Assembly (NCBI RefSeq): GCF_026991495.1
Contig: NZ_JALXBJ010000012.1
Span: 1 to 64,000 of the forward strand
Length of the DNA: 64,000 nucleotides
Source: Thermococcus sp.
GTDB taxonomy: Archaea > Methanobacteriota_B > Thermococci > Thermococcales > Thermococcaceae
Direction: 5' to 3'
Part shown: one piece after another, positions 17,792 through 28,060 of the stretch
Layout of the letters: each line of letters starts with the position of its first letter
Numbering within the stretch: the stretch's first letter is position 1
The notes under the pieces: generated by a model
What the model was told of the DNA's origin: nothing
What the model saw: the letters and a program-made list of their open reading frames with translations, nothing else
Databases searched by the model: none
Translations under genes and position numbers: made by a program

Positions 17792-18087
17792 ACGTAGATG
17801 ACCTCCCTCTTCACGTGCTCCCCAATCTTAGGCTTTAGGGCGGACTTCATGACGAGATCTACCTTTATACCGAGGAGTTTCTCAAGGTGCTCCTCAAGCT
17901 CAATGAACTCCAGCAGAGAAGGAACCTCGTAAAAGTCCACGAGAATATCTACATCGCTCTCCTCGGTCGCTTCACCACGGACGTAGGAACCAAAGACCCC
18001 TATCTCCTTAATCCTAAATCTCTCCTCAAGCTCCCGCCGGTGTGTCCTCAGGATCTTCTCGATTTCGTCAAGGGTCAACATGGTCAT
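17788..18087 (-). CDS. mntA: MntA-like minimal nucleotidyltransferase antitoxin
   Basis: [24 protein letters not shown]; overlaps hepT start by 4 nt. Confidence 0.85.
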   Translation of the reverse strand: MTMLTLDEIEKILRTHRRELEERFRIKEIGVFGSYVRGEATEESDVDILVDFYEVPSLLEFIELEEHLEKLLGIKVDLVMKSALKPKIGEHVKREVIYV

Positions 18088-18170
18088 CGCCTAATATTAG
18101 TCCAAACTCCCAAAAAGTTTTTTCTTCCAATCAGTCACACTTTAACGATCTTCGAGCACTCAAAGATACC

Positions 18171-19351
18171 TCAACCGGATGAAGGCTTCCCTTTAAGGCT
18201 CTCCTTTGCCAGCTTCAGCAGCTCCTCCGGTGTCAGGACATCAATCCCCTCCGGTTCCCTTTCAAGGACTTCAACGCTTGGCACGATGAGGACTTTTCTG
18301 CAGTTGAACTTCCCAAGCTTTTCCTCTATCCTTCTCACTTCCTCCCTCTTAACGCGGTTCTTCCACTTAACTTCCCCAACGAGTTCAAGCTTTTTGAAAC
18401 CCTCTAAGGCAATGTCGAGCTCAAGCTCAGGCATTTCCACGCTCACCGGCCTTAGGCCGTAGATTTTGGCGAGAAGGCTTTCGACAAAGCCCTCCACGTG
18501 CCTGGGCAGCTTTTCGTCTATCGCTCTTCTGATGAACTCCCTCGGCGTCTCAAGCTCCGTGTAGGCATATTTCGCCTCAAGGTAGAAGTGGAGGTCGAGC
18601 AGTGGAGAGGCTATGGAATAGCGGAAGCGCTTCTTCTTCCCGTGTATCGGCTTCTTTCTAACCAAACCCATGGCGGTCAGAACTTTCAAATACTTTTGAA
18701 CGCTCGACGGGGCCTCGATCAGCCCCCCGGATAGGAGGTAGTTTCCTATCTCGGTGCTCTTAGACTTCCCGTCAGCTATTGAGTGCAGGACTGCCAGATA
18801 AACCTCTGAGAGCCTCAGCTCCTCCTCGGAGAAGGCCTCCCCAACTATCTCCCTCACGAGGGCACCTGAGGAGTGAAAGTAGTCTGTTAAGAACTCCCTC
18901 AGCGATGGTCGGTAGAGCGGAACCAAAACCGGTTCGCGGAGGTAGACCGAAGCTTCCACCAGCTCTTTTCCTTCAATTTCCTTCGAGAGCTCCGCTAAGA
19001 TTTCCCTCTCGTCTATGAGGCCTATTCTTACTGGAACCACTATGCCGAGGAGCGGGCTCTCCCTCTCGCCCAGAAGCCTCATCGCCAGCCAGAGGGTTGA
19101 GGTTATCAGTATCACCTCACCCTCGGGTGAGTATGCGTGGAGGGTGTCTAAAAACTCCCTCGGCAGTCTGTGAAACTCGTCTATGACGGTAACCCCTTCT
19201 CCAAGCCGCTTGATGAACTCCATTCTGAATTCGTCATAGGAGAGCTGCCTTTTAGAGTTGATGTCAATAACGGTTCCGTTCCTGTTTGCGAAGATTCCAG
19301 CCTGGCGCCTTTAGGTTGTCAAACTCAATTCTTCTTGGAATGATTCTCATA
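18171..19351 (-). pseudogene. Archaeal ATPase lacking Walker A (internal deletion plus frameshift)
   Basis: ORF 18171-19223 carries Walker B (VTVIDEFHRLP) and the DUF234-like C-terminus. An N-terminal start MRIIPRRIEFDNLKAPG lies out of frame only 128 nt upstream, leaving no room for a P-loop. Confidence 0.7.
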
Positions 19352-19388
19352 AGAATGATTCTGATTAGAATCTTTTTAAGACTTTCGC

Positions 19389-19736
19389 CTAAAACTCAAA
19401 CTCCACCCCGTTCTCTTCACCCTCCCAGAGCACAAGGCGGTGGAGCTTAACCCCTTTGGGGAGTTTCTTCTCTACTTCCCCGGCTATCCAGAGGGCAATG
19501 TTCTCCGTCGTGGGATTCTCGAAGAGCCCGTTCAGGTTCCGGTGGTCGAGCTTCTCGATGACTTCCTCAAAGATAGCCCTCAGCCCGAGGAAGTCCATGA
19601 CGTAGCCGTCTTTAAGCGGGCCCTCAACCGCTACCTCAAGCCTGAAGGTGTGCCCGTGTGTCTCCTCGGTCTGGCCGTCTATGCTTACCGCGTGGGCCGC
19701 CTCGAACTTGAAGCGCTCAACGACGCGGGATTTCAT
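19389..19736 (-). CDS. 6-pyruvoyl-tetrahydropterin synthase / QueD family
   Basis: FKFEAAHAV, THGHTFRLEV, GYVMDFLGL, LDHRNLN, PTTENIALWI. Confidence 0.85.
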   Translation of the reverse strand: MKSRVVERFKFEAAHAVSIDGQTEETHGHTFRLEVAVEGPLKDGYVMDFLGLRAIFEEVIEKLDHRNLNGLFENPTTENIALWIAGEVEKKLPKGVKLHRLVLWEGEENGVEFEF

Positions 19737-19775
19737 AGGGATTCCTCCAGGGGACCAGGATTTTTAAGACCGCGC

Positions 19776-19952
19776 CTAAGAAGCACAGACTCTCCGGGTT
19801 CCAGCTCCCAAAAATCCCGTCCACGTTTCATAAAGCTCGGCCCCCAGCACATGCCCGGGTTTATCAGACTTTACCGACCCTAAGGCATGCTTGATGATCT
19901 CGTCAATATTGTCCCCCCGTCCCTTTACGATGGCTTTCCTGGACGCCTCCAT
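19776..19952 (-). CDS. Small hypothetical protein
   Basis: MEASRKAIVKGRGDNIDEIIKHALGSV... downstream of rpl15e. Confidence 0.35.
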   Translation of the reverse strand: MEASRKAIVKGRGDNIDEIIKHALGSVKSDKPGHVLGAELYETWTGFLGAGTRRVCAS

Positions 19953-19990
19953 CGTAGGCAATTGAAATCCGGAAAGAAGGGGATGAGGAC

Positions 19991-20584
19991 TCACTTGCCC
20001 TTGCCCTTGTTGGCCCTTATGCTGGGCCTTATCTTCTCGGCTCCCTTGCCCTTGTTGAGCAGGCCGCGGCTCCTCTTTCCGGCGCTCGTCAGACCGCGGA
20101 AGACCCTGCCCTTGTGGGCCTTTCCGGCTATCCAGGCTATCTTCGGGTCGTTCTTTACGACCGGGTGGTGCGGGTCAACGAGAATGACCTCAAACCACCT
20201 GTACATCCCGTCCTCGCCAACCCAGTAGGAGTTGAGAACCTCAAGGTTCGGGAACTTCCTCGCGGCCTTCTCTTCAGCGATCCACTGGAGGCTCTTCTTT
20301 GGCGAATACTTGATCATACCCATCTTGCTCGGCTTCCTTCCGCCCTTCCACCTGGGCCTCTTCCTTCCGCCCTTCCTCACGCGGACGCGGGCTATGATGT
20401 AGCCCTGCTTCGCCTGGTAGCCGAGGTTCCTCGCGCGGTCGAGCCTCGTCGGTCTCTCGACGCGCACGACAACGGGCTCACGGCGCCATCTTATCATCCT
20501 GACCTTCAGGAGGTCTCCAACGTAGCTCTCCTTGGGGTTCTTCCAGGCTTCCCTAATGTACTTGTACATGCCCATTCCCTTCAC
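19991..20584 (-). CDS. rpl15e: 50S ribosomal protein L15e
   Basis: [16 protein letters not shown]...[45 protein letters not shown]. Confidence 0.95.
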   Translation of the reverse strand: MKGMGMYKYIREAWKNPKESYVGDLLKVRMIRWRREPVVVRVERPTRLDRARNLGYQAKQGYIIARVRVRKGGRKRPRWKGGRKPSKMGMIKYSPKKSLQWIAEEKAARKFPNLEVLNSYWVGEDGMYRWFEVILVDPHHPVVKNDPKIAWIAGKAHKGRVFRGLTSAGKRSRGLLNKGKGAEKIRPSIRANKGKGK

Positions 20585-20666
20585 CCCTTCGCTGCTTGTG
20601 GTTCTCCCTTACGGGAACATCCCGCGGGTTACCCCGCCAAGTCGAGCCGAGTTGGAGGATCAGTTT

Positions 20667-21245
20667 TTAAGGGTTGCGCCCCGGGATACCGTAGAGGCCG
20701 CTGGAGTTCACGAGGGCGGAGAGCTCCTTCAGGCTCATCAGCTTGAAGTCCTTCTCAGGCGACGGCCTTATGAAGACGGCCGAGGCGTTGTCGGCGAAGC
20801 GCCATGTGCCGAGGAGCTGGAAGTAGACGCTGTCCCCGTCCTCCGCGGTTCTTCCGATCCAGACGGAGACGGAGAGGGACTCCATCGGCTGGTCGAACTT
20901 CAGGATTACCGTTCCCTCTTTCATCCCCTGCCGGCAGGTCTCGTTTCCGCGGCGGCCCGTCCTCAGGTAGGAGTACGCAGCATCGTCCAGCTCGTAGACC
21001 TCGACTTGCCCCGACCCGGTGGTGGTGTAGGTGTACGCAACTGCGCAGGAGTCTATTATCGGCCCCTCAACGGTGTAGACGCCGTCAACCTCGGGCCCTC
21101 CCACAAGCCCGGGGCGCAGGGTGAGGTTCTCAAGCCTCGGGGGAGAAGGGTTGGCCCTCTCGGCTATCTGACTCCAGAAGACGGAGACGAGAGCAAAGGA
21201 GACGAAGAGGATGAGAGATATCGCGAGCACCTTCCCCCTCATCAT
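20667..21245 (-). CDS. Hypothetical exported/membrane-anchored protein
   Basis: N-terminal hydrophobic segment MMRGKVLAISLILFVSFALVSVFW. Confidence 0.6.
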   Translation of the reverse strand: MMRGKVLAISLILFVSFALVSVFWSQIAERANPSPPRLENLTLRPGLVGGPEVDGVYTVEGPIIDSCAVAYTYTTTGSGQVEVYELDDAAYSYLRTGRRGNETCRQGMKEGTVILKFDQPMESLSVSVWIGRTAEDGDSVYFQLLGTWRFADNASAVFIRPSPEKDFKLMSLKELSALVNSSGLYGIPGRNP

Positions 21246-21331
21246 CTCACCTTGAGAAGTTGATCATCGGGGTAGATATACTTTGCGGGAAGGGTTAAAA
21301 GGGGTCGGGGAAAAGGGTGTAAGGTGGTGGC

Positions 21332-22036
21332 ATGAACGTACTGGCCGCGATAGTCTTCTTCGCCTACGTCCCGGCCCTCATCATCCTGTGGTACTTCTAC
21401 CATCAGGACAGGCTGGAGCCCGAGCCGAGGAGGTACGTGATAGGAACCTTCATACTGGGTGCAACGCTCTCGGTGGGGATAGCGCTCATCATTGAGAGCG
21501 TTCTGACCCCGAAGTGGGGGGGAATGGCGCTTCTGTTCCCAGGGAGCATAACCTGGATGGCCTTCGTGGCGGGAACTGTGGAGGAACCATCAAAGGCCCT
21601 CGCTATACTCCTGCCCTTCAGGAGGGGCCAGATGGACGGGATAATGGACGGTGTGGTGTACGGCGTCGCCGCGGGACTTGGATTCGCGGCCACCGAGAAC
21701 CTCCTCTACGGTCTCGGCTACGGCTTAGAGACGACCGTGCTGAGGGCCTTTCTAACCCCCCTCGCCCATGCAACCTGGACGGCCATAGTCGGGGTCGGCT
21801 ACGGACTGATGTCTGAGGGCAGGGCTGAGGGCATCTGGGGCTTCCTCACAACGGCAATGTTCCTCCACTTCCTCTGGGACTACTTCGCCTTCCTGAGCAT
21901 GGCAGTTCCTGCTTACAACGTGATCCTGATCTTCCTCCTGCTCATGAACCTCGCCATCCTCCGCTACCTCACCCTTCTCGGCATCGAGGAGGATATAAAG
22001 AAGCGCCTCTACTACGTCTTCAGGTGGGGGTGGTGA
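21332..22036 (+). CDS. PrsW-family intramembrane protease
   Basis: VEEPSKALAI, GVAAGLGFAATENLLYG, LAHATWTA, FLHFLWDYF. Confidence 0.85.
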   Translation: MNVLAAIVFFAYVPALIILWYFYHQDRLEPEPRRYVIGTFILGATLSVGIALIIESVLTPKWGGMALLFPGSITWMAFVAGTVEEPSKALAILLPFRRGQMDGIMDGVVYGVAAGLGFAATENLLYGLGYGLETTVLRAFLTPLAHATWTAIVGVGYGLMSEGRAEGIWGFLTTAMFLHFLWDYFAFLSMAVPAYNVILIFLLLMNLAILRYLTLLGIEEDIKKRLYYVFRWGW

Positions 22037-22069
22037 GGTGAGCCTTGGGAAAGCTGCGGGGGTGATCGC

Positions 22070-22294
22070 GTGGACGATCTGAGGGAGCTCGTTGAGGAAG
22101 CGCTCTTTGAGGCCAGACCCTACGTGGAGTACTACGACAGGCTCAGGGAGGAGATCATGCCCCTGCTGAAAGCCGTCTCCGACGTCGAGGAACTGCGCCT
22201 TAGGATTGAGGAGATCGGCAGGGGAGCTGGGGAACCCTTCAGGACTGACATCAGGATATTCCTCCAGAAGCTGGACTCGCTGGCAGGCACCTGA
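22070..22294 (+). CDS. Hypothetical small helical protein
   Basis: 74-aa complete ORF downstream of prsW-like gene. Confidence 0.5.
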   Translation: MDDLRELVEEALFEARPYVEYYDRLREEIMPLLKAVSDVEELRLRIEEIGRGAGEPFRTDIRIFLQKLDSLAGT

Positions 22295-22335
22295 CTCCAT
22301 CGAGGCTCCCCTTCAATTTTTGCGTACGACAAAAG

Positions 22336-22370
22336 ATCGTATTCAAAATATGAACAGGAAAAATATTTAA
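22336..22370 (+). promoter_or_regulatory. Conserved promoter/operator copy 1 (ATCGTATTCAAAATATGAACAGGAAAAATATTTAA)
   Basis: Matches 24069-24103 at 29/35 positions with no gaps; ends in TATA-like TATTTAA. Confidence 0.6.
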
Positions 22371-22414
22371 GTGCCCTCCCAGAAGTATTCACGGAAAACA
22401 TGGAGGATGATAAC

Positions 22415-23941
22415 ATGAGGCGTCTCGTGGCTGCCCTGCTGATCCTCTCTGTAGTCCTAGCCGGGGGCTGCGTCGGAAGCGGAACCAGCCTGTCGCAGGA
22501 CAAAGTCCTGAAGGCCATCCACAACCTCAAAACCGGCGAGTACTCAGCCTCGGTCTTCATAAACGCCTCCTACAGCTACCCCAATTTTAACCTCAGCGGA
22601 AGGGAGAGTGGGGTTATAAGGATGCGGGGGCTGTTCGACAGGACCAGGGGGCTTTCAGTGGGCAACATCAGCTTCAACGTGCGCGCAACACCCCCCGGGG
22701 TAAACCTGAGCTCCTCCATGCCCTACTTCCTCAACGGGAGCAGGCTTTACCTGAAGCTCCCGGACGGATGGCAGAAGGCCAACGTCAGCGCTTTGGAAGG
22801 AAACGAGAAGATCAGCCTCGGCACCGGGGTCACCGGCGGGAGCAACATTCTACTGGAGCTCCAGTACATCGAGGATCTTCTGAAAAACAAGAGCGTGAAG
22901 ATAGAGAAGAACGGGAAGGGCTACTACTTCCGCATGAACGTTACCACCGGGTACTTAACCAATGCCTCCTGGATCAAGCCAATGGGAATGAGTGCAAAGC
23001 TGGTGGGAGGATGGATCGAGGTCAACCTGACCGAGAACGGAACCCCCTACCTGATCAGGGAGCACTTAAGCCTTTCGGCCTCACGGGGAGGCTTTTCCCT
23101 GAACATGACGGCGGACGAGTCCCTCAAGCTCACGAAGGTAAACGAACCCGTGAGGATAACCCAGCCGAAGGGCCTTAAACTGCTCCTCAATAGGGAGAGG
23201 CTCCTGGCCCAGCTGGAGGGCATGAGATCCTACAGGTCAGAGCTCACCCTAAACGTGACCTACTCCCAGGGCTTGGGCAGCTATCTTTTGACGAACGGGA
23301 CGGCTACTCTCCTGACAAACGAAACCATTAACACTGTGTGCTCAGTCAGGGTCTCAAGCTGGGTAAACGGCAACGGCTCCGTCTCGCGCGTCCTTGCTTC
23401 CATCCACAACCCCGTACTGGGCGAAATGAAGGCAATGAACTACACGATCTACGATGAGAACGGAATCCTCAAAGTCGTTTCCGGAGTTTCGTTCCTTCCA
23501 TCCTTAGAGGTGAGCATTGAAAACCTAAGCCCGCTGGAGAGAGGATACCTCAGGTACCCCCACCTGGGCCAGAGCATCCTGACTGCCGTGCTCCTCCATT
23601 CAAACTTCACCCTTGAGAAGACGGGGAGCGGGTACAGGATCCACATGAACCTGACGAACACCTCAATGACCTTCCTCCCCTTCAACCCCTACTCCGGCAA
23701 GACAACGGTGGGTGCGATACAGATACAGATTGGGACAGGAAACACAGGCATCTCCGGCTTTGAGGGTTATATTGACGCCAACTTTACAAAGAACCTCCTC
23801 CCCATTTCCTACAGAATTCACGCCTCCTACAAGGTCTACACGGTACAGACGGGGCTCACAGAGCTCTCGGTCAGCTATGATCTGCTGGGAAGGTTCTGGG
23901 ACGTCAACGCCAAGGTGAAGCTCCCAAGGCCGTCCGGGTGA
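22415..23941 (+). CDS. Lipoprotein, family paralog 1
   Basis: MRRLVAALLILSVVLAGGCVGSGTSLSQDKVLKAIHNLKTGEYSAS; lipobox LAGGC. Confidence 0.75.
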   Translation: MRRLVAALLILSVVLAGGCVGSGTSLSQDKVLKAIHNLKTGEYSASVFINASYSYPNFNLSGRESGVIRMRGLFDRTRGLSVGNISFNVRATPPGVNLSSSMPYFLNGSRLYLKLPDGWQKANVSALEGNEKISLGTGVTGGSNILLELQYIEDLLKNKSVKIEKNGKGYYFRMNVTTGYLTNASWIKPMGMSAKLVGGWIEVNLTENGTPYLIREHLSLSASRGGFSLNMTADESLKLTKVNEPVRITQPKGLKLLLNRERLLAQLEGMRSYRSELTLNVTYSQGLGSYLLTNGTATLLTNETINTVCSVRVSSWVNGNGSVSRVLASIHNPVLGEMKAMNYTIYDENGILKVVSGVSFLPSLEVSIENLSPLERGYLRYPHLGQSILTAVLLHSNFTLEKTGSGYRIHMNLTNTSMTFLPFNPYSGKTTVGAIQIQIGTGNTGISGFEGYIDANFTKNLLPISYRIHASYKVYTVQTGLTELSVSYDLLGRFWDVNAKVKLPRPSG

Positions 23942-24068
23942 GCTTTTCGCCTTTTTCTTTTCACGATGCCAAAGCCAGAATCGAGAGACTCTATTGGGTT
24001 GGAATTTTAGGTGGGGCCTTTGAGTGCTTATCAACGGTTACTTTTTCATCTTTTGCAAACTTCAACAA

Positions 24069-24103
24069 ATCGTACGCAAAATTTGAAGGGGAAAAGTATT
24101 TAA
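24069..24103 (+). promoter_or_regulatory. Conserved promoter/operator copy 2 (ATCGTACGCAAAATTTGAAGGGGAAAAGTATTTAA)
   Basis: See copy 1. Confidence 0.6.
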
Positions 24104-24140
24104 AGGGCTGCCGGGAGTTCATGACGCCGGAGGTGGAAAA

Positions 24141-24947
24141 GTGAGGAAGCTGCTGGCGTTGCTCTTCGTCGGCATCGTGGTACTTGCAAGCGGATGCATA
24201 GGGAATCAGGTCGGCCTCACCAAGGAAAAGGTCCTCAACGCCCTCCAGAACATAGAAACGGCCCACTATAATGATGAGTTCTCGATAAGAATGCACTTCC
24301 CCGACCCAAAGACCAACAGAACGGTTAACATTACGGTATCGGGGCAGCTCATCGGCCTCTTCAACACCACAGCCGGGCTCGAAGAGGGCAACATGAGCAT
24401 AAAGACCCACATGATGGGCTTTGACATCGGCATGAACTGGCCCTACTTCATCAACGGCTCCAGGGCCTACTTCAGGGTGGACGGGAGGTGGTACAACGTC
24501 TCCCATGCCAACGACCTCTACTCCCGGATCAGGGCCTCTCTCAACCTGAACTACATCAACGACCTCCTCAAGGAGAAGGACGTCACCATAGAGAAGCTCT
24601 CCAACGGCTACGCCTTCAGGGTAAACGTTACTTTCTGGGAGTTCGCGAACGCCACCAACCAGACGGGATACTTAGAGAAGCTCTGGGACGTCAACGGCGA
24701 GAGGATTGTGAACGTCACCACGAAGTCGGGCTGGGTAGAAGTCCACTTCAGGGATGACGGGACGCCGACTTCCATCGAGACTTACATGAAGCTCGTCATA
24801 ACGGGGAAGGGCCTCAACGGGGGCAAGGACGCCCTCTTCATGACAGTACACGAGAAGGTTTCCCTCTCGGACATCAACAAGCCCGTTGAAATCAAGGCGC
24901 CCAAGGGAATAGAAAGCGCAAAGGACTTTGAGGAAATATTTGAGTGA
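24141..24947 (+). CDS. Lipoprotein, family paralog 2
   Basis: MRKLLALLFVGIVVLASGCIGNQVGLTKEKVLNALQNIETAHYNDEF; similar to the preceding lipoprotein. Confidence 0.75.
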   Translation: MRKLLALLFVGIVVLASGCIGNQVGLTKEKVLNALQNIETAHYNDEFSIRMHFPDPKTNRTVNITVSGQLIGLFNTTAGLEEGNMSIKTHMMGFDIGMNWPYFINGSRAYFRVDGRWYNVSHANDLYSRIRASLNLNYINDLLKEKDVTIEKLSNGYAFRVNVTFWEFANATNQTGYLEKLWDVNGERIVNVTTKSGWVEVHFRDDGTPTSIETYMKLVITGKGLNGGKDALFMTVHEKVSLSDINKPVEIKAPKGIESAKDFEEIFE

Positions 24948-24951
24948 GGGG

Positions 24952-25302
24952 CTAAGCGCCCCTCGTCGCCACTATCTTTACCCCGTCCCACTCGGCAACG
25001 ACGTCGCCGATATTTACAGGCGCCTTTATCTTTATCTCCGCCAAGAACCTCATCAGCTCAGGTATCTTCTCCTTTGGGATCGGCTCAGCTGTTTTCACGC
25101 TCACAGTCGGCAGTGCCCCGTTCTCGACCGGAATGACCGTCATCACGACCCTCTTCGGACTTATGACCTCCTGGACGGCCCACTCCTCACCGCGCGGACA
25201 GGTGTGCCCCCTGACCTCAAGGACTTTTCCGTCCTCAACCTCGACCTCAATTGAACAGCCGAGCGGGCAGACGATGCAGGTGAAGCGGTAGATCTCCTTC
25301 AT
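24952..25302 (-). CDS. DUF1667 family protein (glycerol-3-P dehydrogenase associated)
   Basis: FTCIVCPLGCSIEVEVEDGKVLEVRGHTCPRGEEWAVQEVISPKRV. Confidence 0.8.
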   Translation of the reverse strand: MKEIYRFTCIVCPLGCSIEVEVEDGKVLEVRGHTCPRGEEWAVQEVISPKRVVMTVIPVENGALPTVSVKTAEPIPKEKIPELMRFLAEIKIKAPVNIGDVVAEWDGVKIVATRGA

Positions 25303-26564
25303 GGCCTCACCACCTCCACTGTGAGCTTCTCGGCGTTTCTGATCTCCTCTGCCTTCAGCTTGAGCCTTATCATCTCGGCCGGCTTGACGACCGGGAGCTT
25401 GAGTCTCTTGCCTATCTCGGGAATCCTCAGCTCAACGTCTTCCATAGGTTTCGAAACGCGGAGGTAGAGGTGGACGTCTCTTTCACCGCTCAGGTAGTGA
25501 GGAACTACGAGGCGGACGTTTTCGCCCGTCTCGACCTTTATCCACTTCCTGCTCTCGATCCCACCGTTCTCTATGAACTCTTTAGCTCCTTCGGCGGCAA
25601 GCTCACCCTGCTCGGCAACGTAATCAACGAGGTCGTTGATAACGAGTGAGTTTCCTGCAACGAATATCCCAGGGACGCTCGTCTCAAGCCTGTCGTTGAC
25701 CACTGGACCAGCGGTTGCAGGGTCTATTTCAACGCCAATCTTCTTCAGCTTCTTCACTGCGGGAACCAAGCCCGCCGAGATTACGAGCGTGTCTGCCTCG
25801 ATCCAGAACTCGCTTCCCGGGATTTCTTTCAGGTTTTCGTCGACCCTGACAACCTTAACGCGCTCCACCCTTCCCTTTCCCCTGACTTCCACTACCTTGT
25901 GGCTCAGGTAGAGCGGAATGTTGAAATCGCGGAGTATCATGACGTTCCTCGCCAAACCGCCTGGATAGGGCATGAGCTCTATCACGGCCTTCACCTTCGC
26001 CCCCTCAAGGGCAAAACGGCGCGCCATTATCAGGCCGACGTCGCCGGAGCCGACTATGACTATCTCTTTCCCGGGCAGAACGCCGTAGATGTCCATGAGC
26101 GTCTGCGCCTCTCCCGCGGTGTAGATTCCCGAAACCCTATCGCCCACGATTCCGATCTCGAAGGCGTGCCTTTCGCGGGCTCCAGCCGCGTAGATTACTG
26201 CCTTCGCCCAGACCCCATAGATCCCACTTGGAGACGTGAAGAGCACGAACTTTTCGAGGTCGGAGTAGTTCCTGATTTCGAGAACCCTCGCCGAGGTTCT
26301 GTATTCGACGCCGAGCTCAACGAGCCTCTTCGCCAGCCTTGCTGCGAACTCCGGCCCGGTGAGCTCTTCCCTGAAGTAGTGTATCCCAAAGCCCGGATGG
26401 ATGCACTGCGGTAAAATACCCCCGAGGTAGTCGTTCTCATCGAGCAGGAGAACTTTCAAACCGAGCTCCTTCGCTTTTATTGCCGAGGCCATGCCCGCCG
26501 GTCCGCCCCCGATGACGACCACGTCGTAACTCAGCATTGGAACCTCCGGGAAGGGCTTCATCAT
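25299..26564 (-). CDS. FAD/NAD(P)-dependent oxidoreductase of the glycerol cluster
   Basis: YDVVVIGGGPAGMASAIKAKELG, GSGDVGLIMARRFALEGAKV, GIFVAGNSLVINDLVDYVAEQGE. Confidence 0.85.
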   Translation of the reverse strand: MMKPFPEVPMLSYDVVVIGGGPAGMASAIKAKELGLKVLLLDENDYLGGILPQCIHPGFGIHYFREELTGPEFAARLAKRLVELGVEYRTSARVLEIRNYSDLEKFVLFTSPSGIYGVWAKAVIYAAGARERHAFEIGIVGDRVSGIYTAGEAQTLMDIYGVLPGKEIVIVGSGDVGLIMARRFALEGAKVKAVIELMPYPGGLARNVMILRDFNIPLYLSHKVVEVRGKGRVERVKVVRVDENLKEIPGSEFWIEADTLVISAGLVPAVKKLKKIGVEIDPATAGPVVNDRLETSVPGIFVAGNSLVINDLVDYVAEQGELAAEGAKEFIENGGIESRKWIKVETGENVRLVVPHYLSGERDVHLYLRVSKPMEDVELRIPEIGKRLKLPVVKPAEMIRLKLKAEEIRNAEKLTVEVVRP

Positions 26565-28060
26565 GCCTCATCCCCCCTCAGGAGAGCCTTCACATCGCCT
26601 ATTCCAATCTCGCTTCCCCTGCCCTTCAGCGTGACCTTCCATGGCTCGACGCCGTATTCCCTCGCTAAAAGCTGGACTATCCTCGGCCTGCAGAAGCTCC
26701 CCTGACATGTTCCGGTGGTAGCTTTCGTCCTGAACTTCACGGAATCGACGCTCGGCGTCTTAACGCCTATGAACTTCATCCTCTCAATGGCCTCTAAGAT
26801 GTCCCCCTCGCTGACGCTGTTGCACCTGCAGACTATCTTTCCGTAGGTCGGGTTCCGCTTTACGAGCTCGTTCGCCTTCTCGGGCGGTAGCATGAAGAAG
26901 TGGGTTATCTCCCTCCTGTATGGGTTCCAGTTGGACTTCTCGACCAGCTTAATACCGAGGTCGCGCTGGATTATCTCTGCAACCTCGTAGGCTATGGCAG
27001 GGGCGCTCGTGAGTCCCGGGGAGCGTATTCCGGCGACGTTTATGAACCCCCAGACCCCTTCTTCCGCCTTTATGATGAAGTCTCCGCCGGTCGGTTCTGG
27101 CCTTAAGCCGGCAAAGGTTCTTATCACCTTGCTCCTCGGAGGTAGCTGTGGCCAGAGCTTCTTTGCCCCCTCCCAGACCCCCTCAAGGCCCTCCTTTGTT
27201 GTTGCTAAGTTGTCCTTCTCTTCCGGGGGTAAGTCTTGAGCGTTCGGTCCTATCATGAGGTGCCCACTCACCTCGGTCGTAACGACGATTCCCTTGCTTA
27301 TCGGGGTCGGGGTTGGAAAGAGAACCCTTCTCGGGCCGGGAACGTCGTCGTCAAAGATCCAGTACTCTCCTTTCCTCGGGCGGATCTCGAAGTAGTCTAT
27401 TCCCGCCATCCTCGCTATCTCGTCCGCGTAGAGGCCGGCTGCGTTGATTACCACATCTGCCTCTATGAAGCCGTTGTTGGTTTCAACACCTTTAACCTCG
27501 CCGTTCTCGACCTTAATTCCCCTAACCTCGGTTTCAAGGTGGGTCTTTACGCCGTTCGCTACGGCGTTCTCGACGAGCGCTATAACCGCTGGAATCGGCG
27601 CTATCTGGCCGACTATGGGAACCCAGAGTGCTCCAAGAGCTTCCCTCGTGAGGCCGGGCTCAAGGTGGAAGAGCTCGTCCCCCTCAACGATCCTCATCTC
27701 CGGAACGCCGTTCCTTCTCCCGCGCTCCAAAAGCTTCTCCAGCTCGTCAAAGTCTTCCTCCCTGGTTGCCACTATTAAAGCTCCGTTCCAGACGTGGGCT
27801 ATCTGGAGCTCCTTGACCCAGCGGTGCCAGAGCCGGTTCCCTCTTATGCAGAGCCTCGCCCTCGTCGGGTACTTGTCCGGGTCGTCGTCGTAGCCACCGT
27901 GGATCAAAGCTGTGTTGGCCTTGCTCACGCCCCAGCCCACATCGGGGGCCCTCTCGATGAGATGAACCTCCAGGTTCCCGTATTTACTGAGAACCCGCGC
28001 TATGCTTGCCCCGCTTATTCCAGCGCCTATTACGGCGACCTTTCTCTTCATCGTTACCAC
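26561..28060 (-). CDS. glpA: FAD-dependent glycerol-3-phosphate dehydrogenase with BFD-type [2Fe-2S] domain
   Basis: VAVIGAGISGASIARVLSKY, ALIHGGYDD, KIVCRCNSVSEGDILEAI...TGTCQGSFCRPRIVQLL. Confidence 0.85.
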   Translation of the reverse strand: MVTMKRKVAVIGAGISGASIARVLSKYGNLEVHLIERAPDVGWGVSKANTALIHGGYDDDPDKYPTRARLCIRGNRLWHRWVKELQIAHVWNGALIVATREEDFDELEKLLERGRRNGVPEMRIVEGDELFHLEPGLTREALGALWVPIVGQIAPIPAVIALVENAVANGVKTHLETEVRGIKVENGEVKGVETNNGFIEADVVINAAGLYADEIARMAGIDYFEIRPRKGEYWIFDDDVPGPRRVLFPTPTPISKGIVVTTEVSGHLMIGPNAQDLPPEEKDNLATTKEGLEGVWEGAKKLWPQLPPRSKVIRTFAGLRPEPTGGDFIIKAEEGVWGFINVAGIRSPGLTSAPAIAYEVAEIIQRDLGIKLVEKSNWNPYRREITHFFMLPPEKANELVKRNPTYGKIVCRCNSVSEGDILEAIERMKFIGVKTPSVDSVKFRTKATTGTCQGSFCRPRIVQLLAREYGVEPWKVTLKGRGSEIGIGDVKALLRGDEA

